DNA of 64,000 bases. It comes from Pseudanabaena frigida (lineage in GTDB: Bacteria > Cyanobacteriota > Cyanobacteriia > Pseudanabaenales > Pseudanabaenaceae). Every line of letters begins with the position of its first letter. Position 1 is the first letter of the stretch. A model generated the notes under the pieces. The model saw only the letters and a program-made list of their open reading frames with translations, did no database searches and was not told the origin of the DNA. This document shows positions 36,050-44,674 of the stretch, piece after piece. The translations under genes were made by a program, and so were the position numbers. The stretch spans positions 1 to 64,000 of the forward strand of contig QBML01000025.1 in NCBI GenBank assembly GCA_003242085.1. Direction: 5' to 3'.

Positions 36050-38584
36050 TTAGCCGCCAACATTGAGCGTGGCGTTAGCAGGATCATAAGCTTCCATTTC
36101 TACCTTAACGGGTTGCACATTCCAGATATCATCACAATATTCCTTAATCGTGCGATCGCTGGAGAATTTGCCAGATCGTGCAACGTTGAGAATACTCATG
36201 GTTGTCCATTTTTCGACATCTTGATAGGCTGCACTGACTTTAGCCTGACAATCCGAATAGGCTTGATAATCCGCCAACAACATATAGTCATCGTGATACA
36301 TCAATGAATCAACTAGAGGCTTGAACAAGTCCTTATCGCCAGGGGAGAAATATCCCATGCCGAGGCGATCGAGAACATTGCGAAGTTCATCATTGCTTTG
36401 ATAGTAGGTTTGAGGATTATAGCCTTCAGCTTTCTTCTGTTCAACTTCCGCAGCCGTCAGACCGAAGAGGAAGAAATTATCATCACCGACTTCTTCGCGG
36501 ATCTCGATGTTTGCGCCATCAAGGGTTCCAATCGTCAAAGAACCATTCATTGTGAACTTCATGTTGCCAGTTCCCGAAGCTTCTTTACCTGCGGTGGAGA
36601 CTTGTTCGGACAAGTCAGCAGCAGGATAAATCAACTGACCGAGAGAAGCACTGAAGTTGGCAAGGAAGACAACTTTAATCCGACCTTGGACATCAGGATC
36701 GCGATTGACGACATCAGCAACCGCGTTGATTGCTTTGATAATCAACTTCGCCATGAAGTATCCAGGAGCCGCTTTACCACCAAAGATAAAGGTACGAGGA
36801 GTAATATTGATACTAGGGTTTTGTTTGATTCTCAAATACAAACCGATGATGTGCAGTAGATCAAGATGCTGACGCTTGTACTCGTGAATCCGTTTTACTT
36901 GAATGTCAAAGATGGAATTAACATCCACTTCCACGCCATTGTGAGTGCGGATATAATCGGCAATCTTTTGCTTGTTAGCCTGTTTAATCTGTCTCCAGCG
37001 ATCGCGGAAATCAGCATCGTCAACAAAGGCTTCCAGTTTGCGAAGTTCATCAAGATGCTTCAGCCAAGTGCCGCCGATCTTTTCGGAGATCAATTCCGAC
37101 AAAGCAGGATTAGCTAGCAATACCCAACGACGTGGTGTAACTCCATTGGTCTTGTTATTAAACTTCTCTGGCCAAAGCTTATAGAAGTCTTTCAATACAT
37201 CAGCTTTCAGCAATTCGGTGTGGAGAGCAGCTACACCATTGACTGCATGACTGCCGACTGTAGCAAGATTTGCCATCCGTACTTTTTTGCCGCCGCCTTC
37301 TTCGATAATCGATAGACGCAACAGCAACTCATCATCATCAGGGAACCAAGTCTTGACATCCTGTAAGAAGCGATGATTGATTTCATAAATGATCTCCAAA
37401 TGCCTTGGTAATAGACTTTCAAAGAGAGGAACACCCCATCTTTCCAATGCTTCAGGCATGAGGGTATGGTTGGTGTAAGCAAAAGTGCTTTGGGTAATCC
37501 GCCATGCTTCATCCCAAAACATGTGATGATCATCGACCAACAAACGCATCATTTCGGCAATGCTGATGGCGGGGTGAGTGTCATTTAACTGTACGGCGGC
37601 ATGATCAGCAAGATTGTCTAGACGACCATACTTGGTGAGATGGCGACGAATGATATCTTGGAGCGAACAGGATACGAAGAAGAACTGCTGCTCTAGACGC
37701 AATTGACGACCTTGGGGGGTGTTGTCGTTGGGGTAAAGAACCTTGGAAATGGTTTCTGATTTAATCTTGGTTGCCACAGCGCCATCATAGTCGCCAGAGT
37801 TAAAGGCTTGGAAGTTAAAGTCTTCACCTGCTTCAGCTTTCCAGAGGCGGAGAGTATTAACGGTATTAGTTTGATAGCCAGGAACAGGGGTATCGTGGGG
37901 AATGCCTTCAACCGTGAAGCTAGGAATCCAACGGGTATGCGGACGACCGCGATCGTCGTTATAAACTTCAGTATGACCGCCAAATTTGACTTGAACGGTG
38001 GATTCGTAGCGCACGACTTCCCAAGGATTGCCACACTTCAGCCATTTATCAGGAATCTCGACCTGCCAGCCATGCTGAATTGATTGATTGAAAATTCCAA
38101 ATTCGTAGCGAATTCCGTAGCCCATTGCAGGAATTTCGAGGGTAGCCAGAGAGTCGAGGAAACAAGCGGCTAAGCGTCCCAGTCCACCGTTACCTAATCC
38201 TGGATCGGGTTCTTGCTCTAGCAATTCGGTCAGGTCGAGTCCAGATTCCTTGACAGCTTGGGCGATCGATTCGTACAGATCCAGATTAATCAAGCTATTA
38301 CCAAGATGTCGCCCCATTAGAAATTCGGCGGAAAGGTAATAAACAGTTTTGATATCTTGTTCGTGGTAGACCTTGAGGGTTTGAAGCCAACGTTGCAACA
38401 GGCGATCGCGTGTAGTGTACGACAACGCCATATAGTAGTCGGTAAAATTTGCCTGAGAACCGAGTTTGCCTTGAATGTAGAACAGGTTATCGGCAAAGGC
38501 TCGCTTGAGGGTTTCGATGCTTAAACCTGTGCGATCGTCTTCTACCGTAATATTGCTGGTTTGATTAGCAACATTTGTTTGCAT
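36050..38584 (-). CDS. glgP: Glycogen phosphorylase
   Basis: GlgP releases glucose 1-phosphate from glycogen with pyridoxal phosphate. The 844-aa length is normal. Family motifs: VYYLSAEFLMGRHLGNSLIN, DPGLGNGGLGRLAACFLDSL, KFNNKTNGVTPRRWVLLANP and the PLP-lysine segment EASGTGNMKFTMNGSLTIGT. No regulatory extension is visible. It is a single gene divergent from a MASE1-PP2C phosphatase, and its terminator separates it from the hydroxyacid dehydrogenase. Confidence 0.98.
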   Translation of the reverse strand: MQTNVANQTSNITVEDDRTGLSIETLKRAFADNLFYIQGKLGSQANFTDYYMALSYTTRDRLLQRWLQTLKVYHEQDIKTVYYLSAEFLMGRHLGNSLINLDLYESIAQAVKESGLDLTELLEQEPDPGLGNGGLGRLAACFLDSLATLEIPAMGYGIRYEFGIFNQSIQHGWQVEIPDKWLKCGNPWEVVRYESTVQVKFGGHTEVYNDDRGRPHTRWIPSFTVEGIPHDTPVPGYQTNTVNTLRLWKAEAGEDFNFQAFNSGDYDGAVATKIKSETISKVLYPNDNTPQGRQLRLEQQFFFVSCSLQDIIRRHLTKYGRLDNLADHAAVQLNDTHPAISIAEMMRLLVDDHHMFWDEAWRITQSTFAYTNHTLMPEALERWGVPLFESLLPRHLEIIYEINHRFLQDVKTWFPDDDELLLRLSIIEEGGGKKVRMANLATVGSHAVNGVAALHTELLKADVLKDFYKLWPEKFNNKTNGVTPRRWVLLANPALSELISEKIGGTWLKHLDELRKLEAFVDDADFRDRWRQIKQANKQKIADYIRTHNGVEVDVNSIFDIQVKRIHEYKRQHLDLLHIIGLYLRIKQNPSINITPRTFIFGGKAAPGYFMAKLIIKAINAVADVVNRDPDVQGRIKVVFLANFSASLGQLIYPAADLSEQVSTAGKEASGTGNMKFTMNGSLTIGTLDGANIEIREEVGDDNFFLFGLTAAEVEQKKAEGYNPQTYYQSNDELRNVLDRLGMGYFSPGDKDLFKPLVDSLMYHDDYMLLADYQAYSDCQAKVSAAYQDVEKWTTMSILNVARSGKFSSDRTIKEYCDDIWNVQPVKVEMEAYDPANATLNVGG

Positions 38585-38862
38585 AGAATTATTCCTGAAT
38601 GGTTACTTGTCTTATTGCCGTTCTGCTGACCCTAAGGCGGAGGGTAATGCCCCTGTCCTATCCAACCATAAACTTTGAGATGTTGGACATTTATTAACTG
38701 AGAATTTATGTTTTGAGGGCGAAATATTTACGGTTTCCTGACATTGGCTTATATTTTTATGAAAAAAGCTAGGCTGATAAACTTTTTTCATAACTAGTAC
38801 ACCAAAACTTAGACATCTAAAATACTTACTACAATTTGCACGCTCTTTGAAAACAATATTTT
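38585..38862. promoter_or_regulatory. Divergent intergenic region glgP / PP2C phosphatase
   Basis: A 278-bp gap without genes. It contains a perfect 12-bp inverted repeat (38757-38768 / 38782-38793, TTATGAAAAAAG and complement), on the phosphatase side. No known consensus is recognised. Confidence 0.4.
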
Positions 38863-40761
38863 TTGCTGGGATTGTTATACAGCAATACTTCTAGTAGTAA
38901 AAAAGGAATTTTGCCAACAACCCTAGTAAAACACTCTATGAATTCCAACAAAATATTCAATAGAATCAATATTTCTTGGTGGATTGATAATGCAATTCTT
39001 GCTGCTGTTTATTTCATAATTTGTGCATTAGTCCTAAAATTACCGCAATCAGTACTCGGTGCACCACTTTTTCCTTCTGCTGGTATTGCAGTCGGAGCTT
39101 TATTGGCAAGGGGGCGATCGCGATTTTGGGGTGTATTTTTGGGGGCAGCACTAAATAGTCTTTTAATTGTCAAAGCACCTATATTTTTTGCGATTATTGC
39201 TGGAGCTATACCTGCGATTGGAGCTTTAGTCTCCACGACGTTAATACTATTTTTTAACCATAAAAATTATTTTTTAGGATACGTTAAACATTTTGTCCTA
39301 TTCACTCTAGCAATTACTTTTGGTGGAACTCTCATCCAGGCATTACTAGGAACTTTGAATGTATTGTGGGCAGGATTAATTCCATCGTCAATATATTTTA
39401 ATGTTGTATGGAGTTGGTGGGTTGGAGATGCTGTAGGTGTTTTAGTGTTTGCACCTCTAACTTTGGTGTGGTGGAATAAACAATCAAGGATAAAATTTAA
39501 TAATAAACTCAATCATAAATTTAATAGCAAATTTAACTATACTGAACTGTTATTTGTTTCGATTGGCTTAGTTTTTGTAAATTATTTTGTACTAATAGAA
39601 AGCAAACCAATTGAATATTTATTGTTGCCGCCTTTGCTATGGTCAGCCTTTAGGCTTGGAGAAAAAATAACCACTTTATTCGTAACAAGTATTACTATGG
39701 TTGCTGCTATTAGCACAGCCTATAAAATTGGCGTTTTCTATAAAGTTTCTGAAGATAATAACTCCTTGTTGTTACTGCAATTGTTTATGGGAGTAATTTC
39801 TATAACAACAATTACTGTGTTGTCCCTAGTAGCTGAAAACAATCGAGCTGCTGAAGAACTACAGGAACAAGTAATTCTGAAAAGTCAACTATACGATCGT
39901 CTAGATCTAGTTAACAAAAACTTAGAGAATATTATAGATGAGAGAACTAGCGAATTAGTCGCAGCTAATCGGGAAATTAGCTTTCTAAATCAGCAATTAA
40001 CTGTAGAAAACTTCCGTATGAGTTCGGAACTAGCGGTTACTCGGAAGCTGCAAGAAATGATTTTGCCAAGAACAAAAGAGTTAAATAGTATTAAAGAACT
40101 AGATATTGTGGGGTTTATGGAACCTGCTGATGAAGTAGGTGGTGACTATTATGATGTTTTACAACAAGATGGGCGTATAAAAATTGGTATAGGGGATGTT
40201 ACAGGGCACGGATTAGAAAGTGGGGTAATTACGATCATGGTACAAACTGCGATCCGCGCTTTACTAATTAATGGTGAAACCGATCCGATAAAGTTTTTAT
40301 CTACGGTTAATCGTACGATTTATAAAAATATTCAGCGAATGGATTCTGATAAAAATTTAAGCCTCATTCTCATGGACTATCATGAAAACATTCTGCATTT
40401 AAGCGGGCAGCATGAAAGCGTCATCGTGGTTCGAGCAGATGGGAAAATAGAGATTATCGACACTGATTCGTTGGGATTTCCGATTGGTTTAACGGATGAG
40501 ATTACAGAATTTATTTTTGAAGTGAAAATTCAATTAAACTTAGGAGATGTAGTTGTCTTATATACCGATGGTATTACTGAAGCAGAGAACCAAAATAAGA
40601 AACAATATGGCATAGAAAGACTAATTAAAGTAACTAGTGAAGCTTATCAACAAACAGTTGAACAAATTAGAGAGATTGTAATTGCCGATGTTCGAGAGTT
40701 TATAGGTTCCAATAAAGTCTATGATGATATTACTTTTGTCGTTATAAAACGGAAAATCTAA
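38863..40761 (+). CDS. MASE1-type membrane sensor with PP2C (SpoIIE) phosphatase domain
   Basis: The protein is 632 aa from ATG 38863; ATG 38938 (MNSNKIFNRINISWW) gives a more natural N-terminus of 607 aa. The first 310 residues contain about eight hydrophobic helices with LGAPLFPSAGIAVGALLARG and SWWVGDAVGVLVFAPLTLVW, typical of MASE1. A coiled coil follows (about 330-395), then the PP2C/SpoIIE domain: MEPADEVGGDYYDVLQQDGR, IGIGDVTGHGLESGVITIMV and VVLYTDGITEAENQ, with metal-binding Asp residues. It is probably a membrane-signal-controlled Ser/Thr phosphatase acting on an anti-sigma-factor antagonist. No such partner is adjacent. Confidence 0.92.
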   Translation: MLGLLYSNTSSSKKGILPTTLVKHSMNSNKIFNRINISWWIDNAILAAVYFIICALVLKLPQSVLGAPLFPSAGIAVGALLARGRSRFWGVFLGAALNSLLIVKAPIFFAIIAGAIPAIGALVSTTLILFFNHKNYFLGYVKHFVLFTLAITFGGTLIQALLGTLNVLWAGLIPSSIYFNVVWSWWVGDAVGVLVFAPLTLVWWNKQSRIKFNNKLNHKFNSKFNYTELLFVSIGLVFVNYFVLIESKPIEYLLLPPLLWSAFRLGEKITTLFVTSITMVAAISTAYKIGVFYKVSEDNNSLLLLQLFMGVISITTITVLSLVAENNRAAEELQEQVILKSQLYDRLDLVNKNLENIIDERTSELVAANREISFLNQQLTVENFRMSSELAVTRKLQEMILPRTKELNSIKELDIVGFMEPADEVGGDYYDVLQQDGRIKIGIGDVTGHGLESGVITIMVQTAIRALLINGETDPIKFLSTVNRTIYKNIQRMDSDKNLSLILMDYHENILHLSGQHESVIVVRADGKIEIIDTDSLGFPIGLTDEITEFIFEVKIQLNLGDVVVLYTDGITEAENQNKKQYGIERLIKVTSEAYQQTVEQIREIVIADVREFIGSNKVYDDITFVVIKRKI

Positions 40762-40819
40762 TTTCAAATATTTTCTGTCTGTGAACTAAGTAACTGGGTG
40801 CAATTAAATATAAAATCCA

Positions 40820-40858
40820 AAAACCTGTGGCGCACGCTGCGCGTGCGCCACAGGTTTT
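40820..40858. repeat. Perfect 18-bp hairpin
   Basis: Arms 40820-40837 and 40841-40858 (AAAACCTGTGGCGCACGC and complement) with a 3-nt loop. The position, 59 bp after the phosphatase stop, makes it a candidate terminator. Its GC-rich tip recalls the other palindromes of the window. Confidence 0.7.
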
Positions 40859-40961
40859 GACTCTGATTTTTGATTATGCCTAGCTACTTATTGCCGAAAT
40901 TATCAGCGCAAACTACTCATTTAAATTTTCTTATTTTTCCTAAAAAACATAGTCGATATTT

Positions 40962-42425
40962 ATGCATGGAACAGCTAATAATTTAGGAGAAGCGATCGCC
41001 CAAAGCCCGATCGCTTTAGTCTGGCATCGGCGCGACTTACGAATTGATGACAATCCTGCTTTGCATGAAGCGATCGCGCAGGTTGGGGAGCGGGGGATCG
41101 TGATGGGACTATTCATTTTCGATCCTGATATTCTCGATGATGGAGTAACTGAAGGTAGTAAGGTTGATTTCATGCTGGGGTGTTTGCGTGAGTTGCAAGC
41201 TAACTATCGACGGTTGGGCAGTGAATTGTTATTTACGATCGGTCATCCTGTTAATTCGATTTGTGAATTAGCTAAGAAGATTAGTGTAAGTCATGTCTTT
41301 TTCAATCAAGATGTGGAACCCTTTGCAATTAAACGCGATCGCGCAGCAACTCAGGCTCTACAAGAAATCGGTGTCAAAGTTCAGAGTTTTATTGATATTG
41401 GTTTGATTGCACCAGATGCGATCGCCACTCAGTCTGGAGAACCCTATAAGGTTTACACCCCATTTTGGCGTAATTGGCAAAGCAAACCAAAGCCAAGTCC
41501 TTTTGATACGCCACAGAAATTAAACGGGTTAGAAAGTTATGAGAATCTGCCAGTAATTTCTTTGCCTAGTTTACGTGAACTCAAATTTATTAACGATATT
41601 ACTTTGCCGAAAGCTGGTGAAGCTGCTGCTTTAGAACTATTAGTCAGCTTTTGCGATGGCAATGGGATTTTGCGTTATCAAACGGAGAGAGATTTTCCTG
41701 CCCACACTGGGACATCCTCACTAAGCCCGCATTTGCGCTTTGGGACAGTGGGGATCAGGAGAGTTTGGGAAGCAGCGATCGCCTCAGAGCAAATTGCTCG
41801 GAGCGAAGAAGAATCAACAGGAATCACCACATGGAAACAAGAACTAGCATGGCGCGAGTTCTATCAGCACGTACTTTTTTACTTCCCTGAGTTAGAAACA
41901 GGTGCATATCGTCCACAAATGCGAAATTTTCCTTGGGATGATGACGAGGAGAAATTTGTGGCTTGGTGTGAGGGGCTCACAGGCTATCCGATTGTCGATG
42001 CGGCGATGCGTCAACTCAACCAAACTGGTTGGATGCATAACCGTTGTCGAATGATCGTCGCTAGTTTTTTGACTAAGGATTTAATTATCAATTGGCAATG
42101 GGGCGAACGCTATTTCATGCAGAAGCTATTAGATGGGGACTTAGCGGCAAATAATGGCGGATGGCAATGGAGCGCCTCTAGTGGCATGGATCCAAAACCT
42201 TTACGGATTTTTAATCCTGCTTCACAAGCTCGTAAATACGATCCCGACGGAGAATATATTTTGCGATGGTTGCCTGAATTACGTGGTTTAACGATCGCCG
42301 AATTATTAAGTGGCAACATCCCACCGCACCAATGCGATCGCCGTAATTACCCTTTGCCGATTGTCGATCATAATATTCAGCAGCAAAAGTTTAAAAAGCT
42401 CTATCAAGATTGCAAAATTATTTAA
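40962..42425 (+). CDS. phrA: Deoxyribodipyrimidine photolyase (class I CPD)
   Basis: The enzyme repairs cyclobutane pyrimidine dimers using light through FADH- and an antenna cofactor. The 487-aa protein has the N-terminal alpha/beta antenna domain (ALVWHRRDLRIDDNPALHEA) and the C-terminal FAD domain: RDFPAHTGTSSLSPHLRFGT, TGWMHNRCRMIVASFLTKDL, GDLAANNGGWQWSASSG and MDPKPLRIFNPASQ. This is the class I CPD photolyase group. It is followed immediately by a P-loop protein gene. Confidence 0.95.
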   Translation: MHGTANNLGEAIAQSPIALVWHRRDLRIDDNPALHEAIAQVGERGIVMGLFIFDPDILDDGVTEGSKVDFMLGCLRELQANYRRLGSELLFTIGHPVNSICELAKKISVSHVFFNQDVEPFAIKRDRAATQALQEIGVKVQSFIDIGLIAPDAIATQSGEPYKVYTPFWRNWQSKPKPSPFDTPQKLNGLESYENLPVISLPSLRELKFINDITLPKAGEAAALELLVSFCDGNGILRYQTERDFPAHTGTSSLSPHLRFGTVGIRRVWEAAIASEQIARSEEESTGITTWKQELAWREFYQHVLFYFPELETGAYRPQMRNFPWDDDEEKFVAWCEGLTGYPIVDAAMRQLNQTGWMHNRCRMIVASFLTKDLIINWQWGERYFMQKLLDGDLAANNGGWQWSASSGMDPKPLRIFNPASQARKYDPDGEYILRWLPELRGLTIAELLSGNIPPHQCDRRNYPLPIVDHNIQQQKFKKLYQDCKII

Positions 42426-42478
42426 GTCGTATTTCGGAAAGCCATGCTTTGCGTAACTTGCTGAAATCTTGGTTTGCT

Positions 42479-43078
42479 ATGATGGCTGGTCTAAATCTCT
42501 CTGATGATAAAACTATGCAAAAAGCTCTGCAAAAAGGTTTTCAGAGTTGCGGTCAACGCATTTCTATTGTCGGGACTTCGGGATCGGGGAAAACGACCTT
42601 AGCGCGTCAAGTTGCTCATCAGCTTCAGATGCCTCATATAGAGTTAGATGCACTACATTGGGAGCCAAACTGGACTGAGGCTGAGGATCGAGTATTTCGC
42701 GATCGCATATCAGAAAGTTTGAGTGGCGATCGCTGGGTTGTTGATGGCAACTACAGCAAAGTTCGTCCGATTATTTGGAGCAAAGCCTACACAGTTATAT
42801 TTCTGGATTACCCTTTTTGGCTAGTAATATCGCAACTGCTGCGACGCACCTTAAAACGGTCTTTGTCTCAAGAAGAATTATGGAGTGGCAATCGGGAAAG
42901 CCTTCGTAAAGCATTCTTAAGTCAAGATTCCATTTTGATGTGGATGTTGAAAACCTATGCCAAAAACCGTAAAAAGTATCCTGCTTTACTAAATCAACCA
43001 GAGTACTCACATTTATCCTTTATTCACTTGCGATCGCGCAAAGACACTGACGCATGGTTGTTAAGCCTACTCGACTAG
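42479..43078 (+). CDS. P-loop kinase-like protein (topology-modulation/adenylate-kinase type)
   Basis: The start chosen is ATG 42479 (199 aa); a TTG at 42410 would run back into the photolyase, and ATG 42515 is also possible. The P-loop reads ISIVGTSGSGKTTLARQVAH. MPHIELDALHWEPNWTEAED and the following RWVVDGNYSKVRPIIWSKA match the FlaR/topology-modulation group of small nucleoside-kinase-like proteins. The R-rich lid LLRRTLKRSLSQEELWSGNR is typical. The substrate is unknown. It overlaps the convergent patatin gene by 4 bp. Confidence 0.8.
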   Translation: MMAGLNLSDDKTMQKALQKGFQSCGQRISIVGTSGSGKTTLARQVAHQLQMPHIELDALHWEPNWTEAEDRVFRDRISESLSGDRWVVDGNYSKVRPIIWSKAYTVIFLDYPFWLVISQLLRRTLKRSLSQEELWSGNRESLRKAFLSQDSILMWMLKTYAKNRKKYPALLNQPEYSHLSFIHLRSRKDTDAWLLSLLD

Positions 43079-44010
43079 TCGGCTAAAATTTCCCGCAATT
43101 TAGGAATACAACGCCGAGTTTTTTGATAACCCTCTTCGATGATTAAATCGGCTTGATGAAAATCAAAAATCCCAAATTTACTTAAATCGGGCTCAACTAG
43201 CAGTTCAGGGGCATCAATTTCTAAATTTAATCTTGTGACTTTCTGCTCCATGATATTGATCGTTGTGCCGATAATGTCAAAGATATTGATTTGAGGGCTT
43301 TCTGTCGGCGACCATTGTTCGAGCTTTGCTTTAAATTTTTCGGTCAAAGTCTGGTACTGAGATCTGATCGCAGTGACAAATTCTAATTCAAGATTACTTT
43401 CAGGAACTTCTTCTTCAAGTACTATCTCCTCCACATCAGAACTTACAACTACTTCCGCTAAATAATTGTGATTGAGATTCACGGCTAACACTACATCCGC
43501 TCCCATCTCGCGGACTACATTCACAGGTACGGGGTTGACAATGCCACCGTCGCCAAGATACATGTCATTTTTTCTAAAAGGAGTAAATACTCCTGGCATA
43601 GAGATGCTGGCTCGAATCGCATCCGCCATCAATCCCGAGCGCAATCGTACTTCTTGCCCTGAGATTAAGTCTGTTGCCACGCAACAAAAGGGAATTTGGG
43701 CTTCTTCGATTTTGAGATTTTTAATATGTTCGGTCAGTAGGTCATAGATCTTATTGCCGTCTAAAAGTCCTTGCTTGGGGAATACCAAATCAAAATAGGA
43801 GAGCATGATTTTCCAATCCAATTCAAGCACAAATGCTTCCAGTGCTTTGATTTCTCCTGCTGCACATACCCCTCCGACAAATGCGCCAATACTAGAACCA
43901 GCAATATAACTAATTGGGATTTCAGCTTTAGTTAATGCTTTAATTACGCCAATATGCGCCCACCCTCTTGCTCCACCACTGCCTAGAGCTAATCCTAAAG
44001 TTTTAGTCAT
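43075..44010 (-). CDS. Patatin-like phospholipase
   Basis: A 311-aa serine lipid acyl hydrolase of the RssA/YlbK group. The oxyanion hole GSGGARGWAHIGVIKAL lies at the N-terminus. The nucleophile Ser is in GSSIGAFVGG, and the catalytic Asp in YLGDGGIVNPVPVNVVREMG, so the Ser-Asp dyad is intact. The C-terminal 100 residues are helical and charged. There is no signal peptide, so it is a cytosolic enzyme acting on membrane lipids. It is followed on the minus strand by no gene of its own operon. Confidence 0.92.
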   Translation of the reverse strand: MTKTLGLALGSGGARGWAHIGVIKALTKAEIPISYIAGSSIGAFVGGVCAAGEIKALEAFVLELDWKIMLSYFDLVFPKQGLLDGNKIYDLLTEHIKNLKIEEAQIPFCCVATDLISGQEVRLRSGLMADAIRASISMPGVFTPFRKNDMYLGDGGIVNPVPVNVVREMGADVVLAVNLNHNYLAEVVVSSDVEEIVLEEEVPESNLELEFVTAIRSQYQTLTEKFKAKLEQWSPTESPQINIFDIIGTTINIMEQKVTRLNLEIDAPELLVEPDLSKFGIFDFHQADLIIEEGYQKTRRCIPKLREILAD

Positions 44011-44050
44011 ACCCTATCAAATTTATAAACTTTATAGATTTTTACAAGCA

Positions 44051-44175
44051 TATAGCAATACAAGAGATAGTTAGGAAAAATCAAAACCCAAATAAAGAAA
44101 GGCGGCGCATCGCGCCGCCTTTCTTTATTTGGGTTGAGAAAAACCTTACATTGCTACAAGAGGTTTTTCTCAACC
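44051..44175. repeat. Palindromic repeat family, copy 2
   Basis: The left end TATAGCAATACAAGAGATAG leads to a perfect 24-bp stem (44085-44108 / 44112-44135, starting AACCCAAATAAAGAAAGG) with a 3-nt loop. The right end is ACATTGCTA (to 44156). A second perfect 14-bp inverted repeat (44132-44145 / 44162-44175, GGTTGAGAAAAACC) overlaps its right side and extends to 44175. Confidence 0.85.
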
Positions 44176-44224
44176 TAAATTGGAAATGAAAAAATCAAAA
44201 AAGTATTGCCTTACTGATTTTTGC

Positions 44225-44671
44225 TTATTTTTGATTAGAGGCTTGTAACTCATTGAGTTGGATGTTTTGACTGCGGATACGGCGGGATAGTAACCGAATA
44301 ATATTTACAGCAATATCAGGAGTCTCATCGATCGCCTCGTAAAGTTGTTGCTGTGTTAACACCAGACAATCACAGCTGGAAATCGCTGTTACTGAAGCCG
44401 ATCGCGGCTCGGCATCAAATAGTGACATTTCGCCAAAGCAGCTCCCTTTATCTAAAACTGCTAAATCCTTATCTCCTAAATGTACCCGAACTTTCCCTGC
44501 TACCACGATGTAAAGCGATCGGCCTTCTTGACCTTGAGCAAAAATCATTTTGCCAGATGGATATGATACCTCGTTCATGATCGAAGCAAGACGCACCAAG
44601 AAGTCATCACGCAACTCCTTAAAAATTGGAACGCCTCGTACTAATAACAACCGATCAATACTGGTTAGCAT
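44225..44671 (-). CDS. Cyclic nucleotide-binding domain protein
   Basis: A 148-aa protein made almost only of a CAP/Crp-like ligand-binding domain: VPIFKELRDDFLVRLASIMN, FAQGQEGRSLYIVVAGKVRV, and the phosphate-binding cassette GSCFGEMSLFDAEPRSASVT, whose G-E and R-S residues contact the cyclic phosphate. There is no DNA-binding HTH. It starts 3 bp after the stop of the preceding transporter/HEAT gene on the same strand, so it is probably a regulatory subunit of that protein. Confidence 0.9.
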   Translation of the reverse strand: MLTSIDRLLLVRGVPIFKELRDDFLVRLASIMNEVSYPSGKMIFAQGQEGRSLYIVVAGKVRVHLGDKDLAVLDKGSCFGEMSLFDAEPRSASVTAISSCDCLVLTQQQLYEAIDETPDIAVNIIRLLSRRIRSQNIQLNELQASNQK

Positions 44672-44674
44672 CGC

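Noticed and set aside
36398-36859. Open frame of 153 codons on the plus strand inside glgP
   Set aside because: It is antisense to well-conserved glycogen phosphorylase sequence; long antisense frames are expected from its codon pattern.
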